From contig NZ_SSBQ01000002.1 in NCBI RefSeq assembly GCF_004795255.1, positions 3,998,001 to 4,062,000 on the forward strand: a stretch of 64,000 bases of DNA. The letters are read 5' to 3'. The stretch is from Streptomyces sp. RKND-216 (GTDB lineage Bacteria; Actinomycetota; Actinomycetes; Streptomycetales; Streptomycetaceae). Both the position numbers and the translations under genes were made by a program. This document shows, one piece after another, positions 36,087-44,984 of this stretch. Numbering within the stretch: the stretch's first letter is position 1; each line of letters begins with the position of its first letter. The notes under the pieces were generated by a model, which was not told the DNA's origin, did not search any database, and worked only from the letters and a program-made list of their open reading frames with translations.

Positions 36087-37055
36087 ATGAAGGTATTCGT
36101 CACGGGCGGCGCGGGCTTCATCGGCTCGCAGTACGTCCGCGCCATGCTGGCGGGGGACTACGCCGGTTACGAGGACGCCGAGGTCACCGTCTTCGACCTG
36201 CTCACCTACGCGGGCAACACGGCGAACCTGCCGATGGACCACGAGCGGCTGACGTTCATCCAGGGCGACATCCGCGACGGCGCCGCGCTGGACCGGGTGC
36301 TCCCCGGGCACGACGTCGTGGTCCACTTCGCCGCCGAGTCCCACGTGGACCGGTCGGTGGCCGGTGCGGAGCCGTTCGTCTCCACCAACGTGCTGGGCAC
36401 CCAGCAGCTGCTGGACGCGAGCCTGCGGGCCGAGGTCCGCACCGTGCTGTGCGTCTCCACCGACGAGGTCTACGGCTCGATCGCGTCCGGGTCCTGGGAC
36501 GAGCACGAACCGCTGCTGCCCAACTCGCCCTACTCGGCGTCCAAGGCGGGCAGCGACCTCATCGCCCGTGCCTTCTGGCGCACTCATGGCCTGGACGTGC
36601 GGATCACCCGCTGCTCCAACAACTACGGGCCGTACCAGAACGTCGAGAAGCTCATCCCGCTGTTCATCACCAACCTGCTGGCCGGCGAGCCCGTCGGGCT
36701 GTACGGGGACGGAAGCAACGTCCGCGAATGGCTGCATGTCGCCGACCACTGCGCGGCGCTGCAGCTGGTGCTCACCGACGGCGCGCCGGGCGAGGTCTAC
36801 AACATCGGCAGCGGCGTCGAGGTCACCAACGCCGAGATCACCGACCACCTGCTCGACCTGTGCGGCGCCGACCGGAGTCTCGTGCGGTTCGTGGAGGACC
36901 GCAAGGGCCACGACCTGCGCTACTCCCTCGACTTCGGCAAGATCACCAAGCTCGGGTTCAGCCCGGCGGTCGACTTCGCCGACGGGCTCAAGTCGACGGT
37001 CGAGTGGTACCGCGACCGCTCCGACTGGTGGGCGCCGGGGTCACCGGCGTCCTGA
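36087..37055 (+). CDS. rmlB: dTDP-glucose 4,6-dehydratase
   Basis: This 322-residue extended SDR enzyme converts dTDP-glucose to dTDP-4-keto-6-deoxyglucose, the branch point for deoxy and amino sugars. It shows MKVFVTGGAGFIGSQYVRAM (NAD site), VHFAAESHVDRSV, LCVSTDEVYGS with the catalytic Thr-Asp-Glu triad region, and PYSASKAGSDLIARAF (YxxxK). ATG at 36087 follows GAGGGG. It is the last gene of the mqn operon. Its partner RmlA is encoded at 40869-41750 in the convergent operon. Confidence 0.94.
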   Translation: MKVFVTGGAGFIGSQYVRAMLAGDYAGYEDAEVTVFDLLTYAGNTANLPMDHERLTFIQGDIRDGAALDRVLPGHDVVVHFAAESHVDRSVAGAEPFVSTNVLGTQQLLDASLRAEVRTVLCVSTDEVYGSIASGSWDEHEPLLPNSPYSASKAGSDLIARAFWRTHGLDVRITRCSNNYGPYQNVEKLIPLFITNLLAGEPVGLYGDGSNVREWLHVADHCAALQLVLTDGAPGEVYNIGSGVEVTNAEITDHLLDLCGADRSLVRFVEDRKGHDLRYSLDFGKITKLGFSPAVDFADGLKSTVEWYRDRSDWWAPGSPAS

Positions 37056-37088
37056 CCCTGCACCCCGCCCCTCACCACCCGGGTTCAT

Positions 37089-37142
37089 CCCCACCCCTCA
37101 CCGTCCGGTCGGCACGTGCCGACCGGACGGTGAGGGGTGGGG
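37089..37142. terminator. 54-bp perfect palindrome, bidirectional terminator
   Basis: Two 27-base arms (37089-37115 and 37116-37142) are exact reverse complements, centred on CACGTG, between the convergent stops of the rmlB and P450 genes. As RNA it forms a very stable hairpin from either strand. Perfect arms of this length are unusual. Confidence 0.8.
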
Positions 37143-37163
37143 CAGGGCCCTGCCAGGCCCGGC

Positions 37164-38408
37164 CTACGCCTCGTCGTCCCAGGTGACCGGGAGCGCGTGC
37201 ACCCCGTAGTGGAGCATGTCTGTCCGCAGCGGGACCTCCTCCGCGGGGACGGCGAGACGGAGTGAGGGAAAACGGGCGAACAGCGCAGGGTAGGCGACGC
37301 GCAGGATGCTGCGGGCCAGATGCTGGCCGATGCACTGGTGCTCGCCGTGGCCGAAGGCCAGGTGCCCCTGAGTGGAACGCGTGAGGTCGAGGCGGTCCGC
37401 GTCGGGGAAGTGCTCCGGGTCCCGGTTGGCCGCCGGCAGGGAGACCACCACGGTGTCGCCGGCACGGACAGCGCTGCCGTCCAGGTCGACGTCCTCGAGG
37501 GCGGCCCTGCTGGCTCCCAGGTGGGAGATGGTCAGGTACCGCAGCAGCTCCTCCACCGCGTTGTCCGCCAGCTCCGGCCGCTCGCGCAGCAGCGCGAGCT
37601 GGTCCGGGTGTTCCAGCAGCGCGAAGGTGCCCAGCGCCAGCATGTTGGCGGTGGTGTCGAAGCCGCCGCCGAGCAGCGCCCACGCGATGTTGACCAGTTC
37701 CTCGTCGGTGACCTTCCCCCCGGCGGCCAGGTCGCCGAGCAGGTCGTCGCCCGGGGCGGCGTGCTTCTCGGCAACCAGCTTCTGCAACGCCTCCCCGATG
37801 ACGGTGCACGACTCGATCAGCTCCTCCACGGTGTACGTCATCCGGGAGAGCAGGGCGAGGTGTTCGCTCAGCGGCTCACGCACGTGGTCCGGGACGCCGA
37901 GCATCTCGCACATGACCCGGACCGGCAGCGGCTCCGCGAAGGTGGCGACCAGGTCGACCGGCCGCTCGTCGCGCGCGGTGCGGGCCATCGCGTCCAGGTG
38001 CTCGGTGGTGAGCCGCGTGATCATCGGGGTCAGTTCGGCGACCCCGCGCATCGTGAAGCGACGGGTGATCAGCCGCCGGTAGTGCGAGTGGTCGGGCTGG
38101 TCCATCTTGATGAACGCGCCGGGCCCCGCGGCCGGTGGCTGGTATTCGGTGAGGGGGAACGGCGGCGGGATCGGCAGGCCGATCAGTTCGTTGCGGTGGC
38201 TGAAACGCCGGTCGCTCAGCACCGCGCGGGCCGCGGCGAGGCGCGTGACCAGCCAGCCGCCACCGTCGCCCGGCCCGACGGTGAGCTGCAGCGGCGACAC
38301 CGGGCACGTCTCGCGCAGCTCCGCGTAGGCCGGGGGCGGGTCGAACGGGCAGGTCCGTTCGACCGGGAGCGTCGCCGGGGTGGGGTGGTCGTCGGTCGTC
38401 TCGGTCAC
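37164..38408 (-). CDS. Cytochrome P450
   Basis: This 414-residue bacterial P450 has I-helix ALLGGGFDTTANMLALG, K-helix VEELLRY, and heme-binding AFGHGEHQCIGQHLAR (Cys359). It probably hydroxylates or otherwise oxidises the aglycone; no reductase gene is in the window, and the ferredoxin of the mqn operon is a candidate donor. The I-helix Thr pair is intact. GTG at 38408 overlaps the stop of the preceding glycosyltransferase by 4 bases. Last gene of a five-gene operon (GT, rmlA, GT, GT, P450). Confidence 0.93.
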   Translation of the reverse strand: MTETTDDHPTPATLPVERTCPFDPPPAYAELRETCPVSPLQLTVGPGDGGGWLVTRLAAARAVLSDRRFSHRNELIGLPIPPPFPLTEYQPPAAGPGAFIKMDQPDHSHYRRLITRRFTMRGVAELTPMITRLTTEHLDAMARTARDERPVDLVATFAEPLPVRVMCEMLGVPDHVREPLSEHLALLSRMTYTVEELIESCTVIGEALQKLVAEKHAAPGDDLLGDLAAGGKVTDEELVNIAWALLGGGFDTTANMLALGTFALLEHPDQLALLRERPELADNAVEELLRYLTISHLGASRAALEDVDLDGSAVRAGDTVVVSLPAANRDPEHFPDADRLDLTRSTQGHLAFGHGEHQCIGQHLARSILRVAYPALFARFPSLRLAVPAEEVPLRTDMLHYGVHALPVTWDDEA

Positions 38409-39646
38409 GAGTGCTCCAGCGAACGGGTGGACAGCCGGTCCTCGATGACGTCGGCGGCGCGCGCCGCACCGCCGGCCGCGTGGATGTGGCGCCGCATCTC
38501 CTGCGCCCGCTCCCGCATCCCGGAGTCCTCGCAGACCCGGGTGACGGCCGCCTGCAGCGCCTCCACCGAGGCGTCCTCCGGCCGGACCGTCTCCGCGAGC
38601 CCCAGCTGGGCGAGACGCTTGGCGTTCACCTTCTGCTCGGGGTGGTGCGGGACGACCACCATGGGCACGCCCTTGTGCAGCGACTCCATGATGCTGCCCA
38701 TGCCGGACTGGCACAGGAAGACCGAGGTGTGGGCGAGCACGGCACTCAGCGGGACCCAGGAATGGGCCTCGACGTTGGGCGGCAGCGGGCCGAGGTCCGC
38801 CGGGTCGACGCGGCTGCCGAGGGCCATCACGACGTGCCAGGGCGAGCCTGCGAACGCGCGGGCGCAGTCGCGGAAGAAGTCCGGCCGGCCGTGGATGGTG
38901 GTGCCCAGCGACACCAGCAGCACCGGCCTGCCGTCCGCCGGAGGCGTCCAGGCGTGGTCCTCCCGGCGTTGCCCGACGGTCGGACCGACGAAGGCGTGGC
39001 GCGCGTCGAACGTCCCGGCGGAGAACTGGAACTCTTTCGGCAGGAACGCGACCGTGAACTCCTCGTGGCCGTAGAAGAGTTCCGCCTGAGCCTCCTCGGG
39101 CAGCCCGCTGCCGGTCACCAGCTCGGTGAGCCGGGTCGCGAACTCGGCGAGGGCCGGGTGCTTCGGGTCGATCTCCCCGGCGAACTCGTTGCACTCGTCC
39201 GACAGGTTGAAGTGCTCGTTGGAGATGAACGTGGGGGACACCTGGACCCGGGGGCGGTCCCAGCCGGCCGCGAGCAGCCGCCCGGTGAGCCACAGCGTCG
39301 TGTCGTAGACCACGGCGTCCGGCGGCCCGTCGGCGAACGCCGCCTCGATCGCCGGCATGACGGCGGTGCTCGACTCCAGCAGCCGCAGCGCCGAGCGGGC
39401 CGATTCGTCGGCGTCGATGACCTCCGGTGGGGAGGCGGTGGACAGCGGCGGTTCGTAGAGCCGCACCTCGGCGCCCGTCGCCCGTACCCGCTCCGCGAAC
39501 TCCTCGCTGGCGAAACAGGTCACCCGGTGCCCGCGTGCCACCAGCTCCGACAGCACGGCGATCACCGGCATCGTGTGCCCGTAGGACGGATACGGCAGGA
39601 ACGCGAGGTGCCGGCGGGGCCGTTCCGCGGGCGACGTCCCCGTCAT
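38405..39646 (-). CDS. MGT-family glycosyltransferase (GT1 fold)
   Basis: This 413-residue GT-B enzyme of the macrolide-type UDPGT family has RRHLAFLPYPSYGHTMPVIA at the N-terminus, VLLVSLGTTIHGRPDFF, and the nucleotide-sugar signature SFVPLS-type segment VEAHSWVPLSAVLAHTSVFL followed by QSGMGSIMESLHKGVPMVVV. The His of the usual HAGMGS is Gln here (CQSGMGS), which could alter donor binding. It starts at ATG 39646, overlapping the next glycosyltransferase by 4 bases. Donor and acceptor are unknown. Confidence 0.9.
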   Translation of the reverse strand: MTGTSPAERPRRHLAFLPYPSYGHTMPVIAVLSELVARGHRVTCFASEEFAERVRATGAEVRLYEPPLSTASPPEVIDADESARSALRLLESSTAVMPAIEAAFADGPPDAVVYDTTLWLTGRLLAAGWDRPRVQVSPTFISNEHFNLSDECNEFAGEIDPKHPALAEFATRLTELVTGSGLPEEAQAELFYGHEEFTVAFLPKEFQFSAGTFDARHAFVGPTVGQRREDHAWTPPADGRPVLLVSLGTTIHGRPDFFRDCARAFAGSPWHVVMALGSRVDPADLGPLPPNVEAHSWVPLSAVLAHTSVFLCQSGMGSIMESLHKGVPMVVVPHHPEQKVNAKRLAQLGLAETVRPEDASVEALQAAVTRVCEDSGMRERAQEMRRHIHAAGGAARAADVIEDRLSTRSLEHS

Positions 39647-40872
39647 GACGCCGCCAGCTGCGCCTCGATGGCGTCGGCGGCGAACTGCGGGCCCTTGCGG
39701 GCGGCGATGCTCGCGGCCATGTCCTTCACCCGCTGCCGGGTCGCGCCGTCCTCGTACAGGCCGACGACGGCCTCGCGGAGCGCCTCGGCGGTCAGCTCGG
39801 AGGGCGCGATGGTGCGGCCCAGCCCGAGTTCGACGAGCCGGCCGGCCACCACGTGCTGTTCGGCGGTGCGCGGCACCACCACCGGCGGGATGCCGTGGTA
39901 CAGCGCCTCCATGGTGCTGCCCATCCCGGCGTGCGAGACGAACGCCGAGGCGTGCTCCAGTACGGCGAGCTGCGGGACCCAGGCGTGGGTCTCGACGTTG
40001 GGCGGCAGCGGGCCCAGGTCGTCGGCGGTGACCAGGCCGCCCAGCGACAGCACTACGTGCCAGGGCAGGTCGGCGAGCGCGGCGAGGGCGTGCCGGTAGA
40101 AGTCGGCCTGGTTCTCGTAGCCGAAGCTGCCCAGGGCGACGAGGACGACCGGCCTGCCGTCGCCCGGGGGCTGCCACTCGCCCTGGTGGGCCCGGTCGCC
40201 GATGCAGGGCCCGGCGAAGGCGTGCGTGGCGCCGAAGGTGTCCGAACCCGGCTGGAACTCGGGCGGGACGAACACCAGCGTCTGCTTCTCCTCGCCGCCC
40301 GCGGAGAACTCCTCGTTGGAGACGTCCTGCAGTCCGTGCGCGTCCAGCGTCTCGCGCATCAGCTCCTGCGCCTCCACCAGCGACGGGTGGTCGGGGGAGG
40401 GCGGCGTGAAGTCCGGGGCCATGGCCATGTCGGCGTACGGGTTGGCGTGCTCGCCGACCACGAAGGTGGTCGCCGTCAGCATGGCGGGCACGTTCCACTT
40501 GCGGGCCAGCAGCCGTCCGCTGGCGAAGCCGAAGGAGTCGTAGACCATCAGGTCGGGCCGGTCGCCGTCGAGCTGCCGCTCCGCGTCCGCCAGCGGAGTG
40601 AAGGCCTCCCTCAGGTGGGCGATCGAGGCCTCGGCGATGTCGTCGCCGGTGATCTTCTCGGGGATGGCGACGGTGTTCCAGGACTTGGGGACCACGGAGT
40701 CGTACGCAATCACCTCGGCGCCGGTCGCGGCGACGACGTCGGCAAAGTGCGAGGCCACGGTGTACGTCACCCGGTGCCCGCGCCGGACCAGTTCCGCGGC
40801 CACCGGCAGCGTCGGATTGATGTGCCCGTGGGCCGCGTAGTTGAAGAAGGCGATGTGCCGGCCCTCGGTCAT
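39643..40872 (-). CDS. MGT-family glycosyltransferase (OleD-like)
   Basis: This 409-residue protein has the strongest OleD-type look of the set: HIAFFNYAAHGHINPTLPVA with the catalytic His, YDSVVPKSW, VVLVALGSFGYENQADFY, and VPQLAVLEHASAFVSHAGMG then STMEALYHGIPPVVVP. OleD-type enzymes often use UDP-glucose and glycosylate small phenolics or macrolides, sometimes for self-protection. It overlaps rmlA and the downstream glycosyltransferase by 4 bases each. Donor is not determined. Confidence 0.91.
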   Translation of the reverse strand: MTEGRHIAFFNYAAHGHINPTLPVAAELVRRGHRVTYTVASHFADVVAATGAEVIAYDSVVPKSWNTVAIPEKITGDDIAEASIAHLREAFTPLADAERQLDGDRPDLMVYDSFGFASGRLLARKWNVPAMLTATTFVVGEHANPYADMAMAPDFTPPSPDHPSLVEAQELMRETLDAHGLQDVSNEEFSAGGEEKQTLVFVPPEFQPGSDTFGATHAFAGPCIGDRAHQGEWQPPGDGRPVVLVALGSFGYENQADFYRHALAALADLPWHVVLSLGGLVTADDLGPLPPNVETHAWVPQLAVLEHASAFVSHAGMGSTMEALYHGIPPVVVPRTAEQHVVAGRLVELGLGRTIAPSELTAEALREAVVGLYEDGATRQRVKDMAASIAARKGPQFAADAIEAQLAAS

Positions 40873-41750
40873 CGGGCTTCCCTTTCCCTCCGTGCCGTTT
40901 CCATGACGTACTCGCCGTAACCCGACTTGGTCAGGGCGGCACCGCGCCGGTAGCAGGCGTCGGCGTCGATGAAGCCCCGCCGCAGCGCGATCTCCTCGAT
41001 GCAGGCGATGCGCACCCCCTGCCGGCGCTCCAGCACCTGCACGTACTGGCCCGCGTCGAGCAGCGAGTCGTGGGTGCCGGTGTCCAGCCAGGCGAAGCCG
41101 CGGCCGAGGTCGATCACCTTGGCCCTGCCCTCCTGCTGGTAGGGGCGGATGACGTCGGTGATCTCCAGCTCGCCGCGCGCCGACGGGGTGAGGTTCTTCG
41201 CGATGTCCAGCGCCCGGTTGTCGAAGAAGTACAGGCCGGTGATCGCGCGGTTGGTCTTGGGCTGCTTCGGCTTCTCCTCGATGGCGACCAGCAGGCCGTT
41301 CTCGTCCACCTCACCCACGCCGTACCGCTCCGGGTCGGAGACGTGGTAGCCGAACAGCACGCAGCCGTCCAGGTCGCGGCGGCTGTCGCGGAGGAAGTCG
41401 GACATGCCGGGGCCGTGGAAGATGTTGTCGCCCAGGATCAGCGCCATGGAGTCGTCCCCGACGTAGTCCGCGCCGATCAGGAACGCCTCCGGGAGCCCGT
41501 TGGGCTCGTCCTGCACGGCGTACTCCAGCCGCATGCCCAGCTCGGAGCCGTCGCCGAGAAGGCGCTGGAACAGCGGCTGGTCCTCGGCGGTGGAGATGAT
41601 GAGGACGTCCCGGATGTCGGCGAGCATCAGCACGGACAGCGGGTAGTAGATCATCGGCTTGTCGTAGACGGGGAGCAGCTGTTTGGACACAGCCAACGTC
41701 ACGGGGTGCAGACGCGTTCCGGCGCCTCCCGCGAGGATGATGCCCTTCAT
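40869..41750 (-). CDS. rmlA: Glucose-1-phosphate thymidylyltransferase
   Basis: This 293-residue nucleotidyltransferase makes dTDP-glucose. It shows MKGIILAGGAGTRLHPVTLA (nucleotide binding), SKQLLPVYDKPMIYYPLSVL, LILGDNIFHGPGMSDFL and GRGFAWLDTGTHDSLLDAG, all RmlA features. It is embedded between glycosyltransferase genes with 4- and 7-base spacing, so the cluster carries its own dTDP-glucose supply, completed by rmlB at 36087-37055. Confidence 0.95.
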   Translation of the reverse strand: MKGIILAGGAGTRLHPVTLAVSKQLLPVYDKPMIYYPLSVLMLADIRDVLIISTAEDQPLFQRLLGDGSELGMRLEYAVQDEPNGLPEAFLIGADYVGDDSMALILGDNIFHGPGMSDFLRDSRRDLDGCVLFGYHVSDPERYGVGEVDENGLLVAIEEKPKQPKTNRAITGLYFFDNRALDIAKNLTPSARGELEITDVIRPYQQEGRAKVIDLGRGFAWLDTGTHDSLLDAGQYVQVLERRQGVRIACIEEIALRRGFIDADACYRRGAALTKSGYGEYVMETARREREAR

Positions 41751-41757
41751 CGTTGCG

Positions 41758-43080
41758 TCACTTCCGTAGGTTGCGGGTGATCGGGCCGGGGTTGCGGCGC
41801 AGAGGCGGCCGGCCTGCGGCGGGCAGGCGTGATTCGAGGAAGTCCGCCCCCCGCACGGCGCCGCCGGCCTCCTCGATGTGGCGGCGCATGCCGGTCACCG
41901 CGGCGCGCACGCTGCCGCTGCCGACGACCTCGTCGACCGCGTCGCGCAGGTCCCCGGGGCTGCTGCTTTCCCGGAACAACGCCCGGCCGAGTCCCAGTTC
42001 GGCGGCCCGGCGAGCCGCGACCCGCTGGTCCCAGTGGTAGGGAACCAGCACTGTCGGCACGCCCCAGGCCATGGACGTCAGAAGGCTGCCCATCCCGCCG
42101 TGCGTGACGAACGCGGAGGCGTGCCGCAGCACGTCCGGGTAGTGCAGCCACTGGTGGATCTCGACGTGGTCGGGCTGCGGGCCCAGCTCGTCGGGGGAGA
42201 CGCGGTGGCCGAGCGTCACCACCAGGTGCCACGAGGAGTCGGCGAGTTCCTGGACGCAGGAGCGCAGGAATTCCGTCTGGCCGGGGGTGTGCGAGCTGCC
42301 CAGGGACAGCAGAACGACCTCGCGGCCGTTGCCGGGAGGCGTCCAGGACGGCTCGTCGTCCGGGTCGCTCGTGCCGTCCTCGGCAGGCCCGGTGCACGGC
42401 CCGACGAACGCGCAGCGTGCCGGGTCGAAGGTTTCGGAGGCGATCTGGAAAACCTCGGGGAGGAACACGAGGTTGTCGCCGTGCTCCGCTCCGGGCACGT
42501 CGTGACAGGACAGGACCTCCAGACCCGTCTCCGCCAGGCGCCGCTGCTGCCGGGCGACGAACGCGGTGATCGCCGGGTCCTGCGGGTCGATCGGCTCGAC
42601 GGGGTTCTCGTCCGTGGCCTCCTGCGCCTGCCGGTCGGTCATGGAGAAGTCCGGGCTGTCGGCGAAGGTGGGGCACAGCTGCACCGTCGGCACGTTCCAG
42701 TTGCGGCCCAGCAGCCGGGCAGACTCGGACGCCGCGAGGTCGTGCGCGATGAGGTCCGGCCGGTCGTCGTCCAGATACGCGACCGCCGTCGGCAGCGGCG
42801 CCAGGCCCTCCTCGAAGAAGGCCAGCAGGTTCTCCGCCCCGAATCCGGGTGGACCGTCCTGCCAGGGGAAGGACGACGCGTACTCCACCGGCTCCGCACC
42901 CGCGGCACGCACCTTGTCCGCGAACCGCTTCGCGACGAAGCACGTCACCCGGTGCCCGCGCCGGACCAGTTCGGTCAGCGTGGGCAGCGCCGGGGCGATG
43001 TGGGCGTAGGCCGGGAACGTGAACACGGCCACGTGGCTGCGGCGTGCCCGCTCGGTGCGGGCTGCGGGGATTCCGTGCAC
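41758..43080 (-). CDS. MGT-family glycosyltransferase, leaderless first gene of operon
   Basis: This 440-residue GT-B enzyme has HVAVFTFPAYAHIAPALPTL, VVLLSLGSSHTPGQTEFLR and ASAFVTHGGMGSLLTSMAWG then VPTVLVPYHWDQRVAARRAA. The GTG at 43080 has no Shine-Dalgarno, but a -10-like CATACT ends exactly 6 bases before it, so the transcript probably starts at the GTG. It heads the operon GT-rmlA-GT-GT-P450 and is divergent from a GH20 glycosidase gene, a pairing that may matter for glycosylation and trimming. Confidence 0.9.
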   Translation of the reverse strand: MHGIPAARTERARRSHVAVFTFPAYAHIAPALPTLTELVRRGHRVTCFVAKRFADKVRAAGAEPVEYASSFPWQDGPPGFGAENLLAFFEEGLAPLPTAVAYLDDDRPDLIAHDLAASESARLLGRNWNVPTVQLCPTFADSPDFSMTDRQAQEATDENPVEPIDPQDPAITAFVARQQRRLAETGLEVLSCHDVPGAEHGDNLVFLPEVFQIASETFDPARCAFVGPCTGPAEDGTSDPDDEPSWTPPGNGREVVLLSLGSSHTPGQTEFLRSCVQELADSSWHLVVTLGHRVSPDELGPQPDHVEIHQWLHYPDVLRHASAFVTHGGMGSLLTSMAWGVPTVLVPYHWDQRVAARRAAELGLGRALFRESSSPGDLRDAVDEVVGSGSVRAAVTGMRRHIEEAGGAVRGADFLESRLPAAGRPPLRRNPGPITRNLRK

Positions 43081-43086
43081 GCGGCG

Positions 43087-43092
43087 AGTATG
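43087..43092 (-). promoter_or_regulatory. -10 element of leaderless glycosyltransferase mRNA
   Basis: CATACT on the minus strand, followed by CGCCGC and the GTG start. The same arrangement (GATACT, CGGCGC, ATG) occurs at 44973-44985. Confidence 0.5.
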
Positions 43093-43130
43093 GGACGGAG
43101 GAGAGGCACGTTTCGGACAGCACGGTCAAC

Positions 43131-43150
43131 ACTAGGGCTCTCGCTAGAGA
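43131..43150. promoter_or_regulatory. Double CTAG element in the divergent GT / GH20 promoter region
   Basis: ACTAGGGCTCTCGCTAGAGA holds two CTAG cores 12 bases apart; the inner GCTCTC-GCTA-GAGAGC is a perfect dyad. It lies 51 bases upstream of the glycosyltransferase start and 85 bases upstream of the GH20 start. Confidence 0.45.
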
Positions 43151-43234
43151 GCACCGACGAAGCTGATCGCACGGCCACGGCCGGTGAGTTTTCGACAGCC
43201 CCCAGACGCCTTCGCAAAGGAGAGCCGGTCCCAG

Positions 43235-44794
43235 ATGAGTGTGACGACGCAGGGTGCGGGCGGTCCTTCGGACGGTGGAGCCGCGTCCCGGATCGCGGTG
43301 GTGCCGCAGCCCGTGAGCGTACAGCCCGACGCCGGGGCCGCGTACGAACTCACCGCCGGCGACGCCGTGCACGCGAGTGCCGGCTCCCGGGCCGCGCAGG
43401 ACGCCGCCGGCTTCCTGGCGGAGCTGCTCCGCACCCCGACCGGATTCCCGCTGCCGGTGCGAGAGGTGCCCGCCGGCGAGGAGTCGCCGGGCGGCGTCGC
43501 GCTGCTGCTCGACGAGGCGGACACCGCGACCGATCCGGGCAGCTACACGGTGGACGTCACCCCGCGCGGGGTGACGATCCGCGCCGGGGAACGCGAGGGC
43601 CTCTTCAACGGCGTCGCCACGCTGCGGCAGCTGCTGCCCGTGCGGATCGACAGCCCCGAGCGGGTCGAGGGGTGCCCGTGGCGGATACCCGGCGGACGCG
43701 TCATCGACCGGCCCCGGTACGTGTACCGCGGCGCGATGCTCGACGTGGCGCGCAACTTCATGCCCCCGGTCGACGTCAAGCGGTACATCGACTCGCTCGC
43801 CCGCTACAAGATCAACCACCTGCACCTGCACCTCACCGACGATCAGGGCTGGCGCATCGAGATCACCTCGCGGCCGGAGCTGACGGCGACCGGCGGCGGC
43901 AGCGGCGCGGGCGGCATCAGCAAGGGTCACTACACCCAGGACGAGTACCGGGACCTGGTTGCCCATGCCTGGTCGCGCGGCATCACGGTCGTCCCGGAGA
44001 TCGAGGGCCCCAACCACGCCCACGCGGCGCTGGCCTCCTACGGCGAGCTGAGCGAGGACGGCACGGCGCCGCCGCTGCACGTGGGCTACGGCCCGAGCCA
44101 GCAGGGCCTCGCGATCCAGGGGGAGGAGACCTACGCGCTCCTCGACGACGTGATCCGCGAGGTCGCGGCGATGACGCCGGGCCCCTACCTGCACGTCGGC
44201 GGCGACGAGACCGACAACCGCACGCCCGAGGACCTGGCCCACTACTTCGGGCGCATCGCTCAGCTCGTCCGCAAGTACGGCAAGCAGCTGATCGGCTGGC
44301 AGGAGTCCGCAGCCCACCTGGAGCCCGCGGACACCGTCACCGAGTTCTGGGTGCAGGGCCGCAACGACGAGCAGGTGATCGCCGCGGCCGAAGGCGGGGC
44401 GAAGGTCATCGTCGCGCCCTGCGAGCACGCCTACCTCGACATGCGCTACGCGCCCGGCAAGCCCGAGTACCCCGTCGGCACCGACTGGGCGGGCACCGTG
44501 GACCTGCGCAAATCCTACGCGTGGCAGCCGGAGGACCTGCTCGACGGGCTCCCCGCCAAGGCCGTGATGGGCGTGGAGGCGGCGCTGTGGACGGAGGTCG
44601 TCTTCGGTATCAACCAGGCCGAACTGCTGGCCTTCCCGCGGCTGCTGGCCGTGGCCGAGACCGGCTGGTCGCCCGCCGCCGCCAAGGACTGGGACGGCTT
44701 CGCCGAGCGGGTCGCCGCGCAGGGCCCCCGGTTGCGGCAGGCCGGCGTCAACTACTACCGGACCCCCGAGGTCCGCTGGCCCTTCGGCAGCTGA
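43235..44794 (+). CDS. GH20 beta-N-acetylhexosaminidase, no signal peptide
   Basis: This 519-residue glycoside hydrolase has the GH20 N-terminal beta domain (IAVVPQPVSVQPDAGAAYEL), then the TIM barrel with YVYRGAMLDVARNFMPPVDV, KINHLHLHLTDDQGWRIEI, and the catalytic Asp-Glu pair in YLHVGGDETDNRT (Asp324, Glu325). Streptomyces GH20 enzymes are usually secreted; here the N-terminus (MSVTTQGAGGPSDGGAAS) has no hydrophobic segment, so the enzyme is cytosolic. A role in removing an N-acetyl-amino sugar from a pathway intermediate is possible. ATG at 43235 follows AAGGAG at 13 bases. Confidence 0.92.
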   Translation: MSVTTQGAGGPSDGGAASRIAVVPQPVSVQPDAGAAYELTAGDAVHASAGSRAAQDAAGFLAELLRTPTGFPLPVREVPAGEESPGGVALLLDEADTATDPGSYTVDVTPRGVTIRAGEREGLFNGVATLRQLLPVRIDSPERVEGCPWRIPGGRVIDRPRYVYRGAMLDVARNFMPPVDVKRYIDSLARYKINHLHLHLTDDQGWRIEITSRPELTATGGGSGAGGISKGHYTQDEYRDLVAHAWSRGITVVPEIEGPNHAHAALASYGELSEDGTAPPLHVGYGPSQQGLAIQGEETYALLDDVIREVAAMTPGPYLHVGGDETDNRTPEDLAHYFGRIAQLVRKYGKQLIGWQESAAHLEPADTVTEFWVQGRNDEQVIAAAEGGAKVIVAPCEHAYLDMRYAPGKPEYPVGTDWAGTVDLRKSYAWQPEDLLDGLPAKAVMGVEAALWTEVVFGINQAELLAFPRLLAVAETGWSPAAAKDWDGFAERVAAQGPRLRQAGVNYYRTPEVRWPFGS

Positions 44795-44810
44795 CGGGCC
44801 CCTCGGCCGC

Positions 44811-44871
44811 CCGCCGTCCGCCCGCTTCCGGTCGCGTGTCCCCATGCCATCGGAAGCGGGGCGGACGGCGG
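44811..44871 (+). terminator. Hairpin terminator after the GH20 gene
   Basis: CCGCCGTCCGCCCGCTTCCG pairs with the segment 44851-44871 with a single-base bulge, around a 20-base loop, 17 bases after the stop. Confidence 0.7.
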
Positions 44872-44943
44872 CCCTGCGGGGCGGACGGCCGGCCTGCCGA
44901 CCAGGGGCTCCGGACCGGCTCAAAGACGTGAGCCGGATGAAGT

Positions 44944-44978
44944 CTTAGGGACCTCCCCACTCCGTTCGCTCCGATACT
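44944..44978 (+). promoter_or_regulatory. CTTAGGG element and leaderless promoter of the adenylating enzyme
   Basis: CTTAGGGACCTCCCC (44944-44958) overlaps the expected -35 of a promoter whose -10 is GATACT (44973-44978); the ATG at 44985 follows after 6 bases, so mRNA likely starts at the ATG. An element at this position is where a class II activator would bind. Confidence 0.5.
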
Positions 44979-44984
44979 CGGCGC

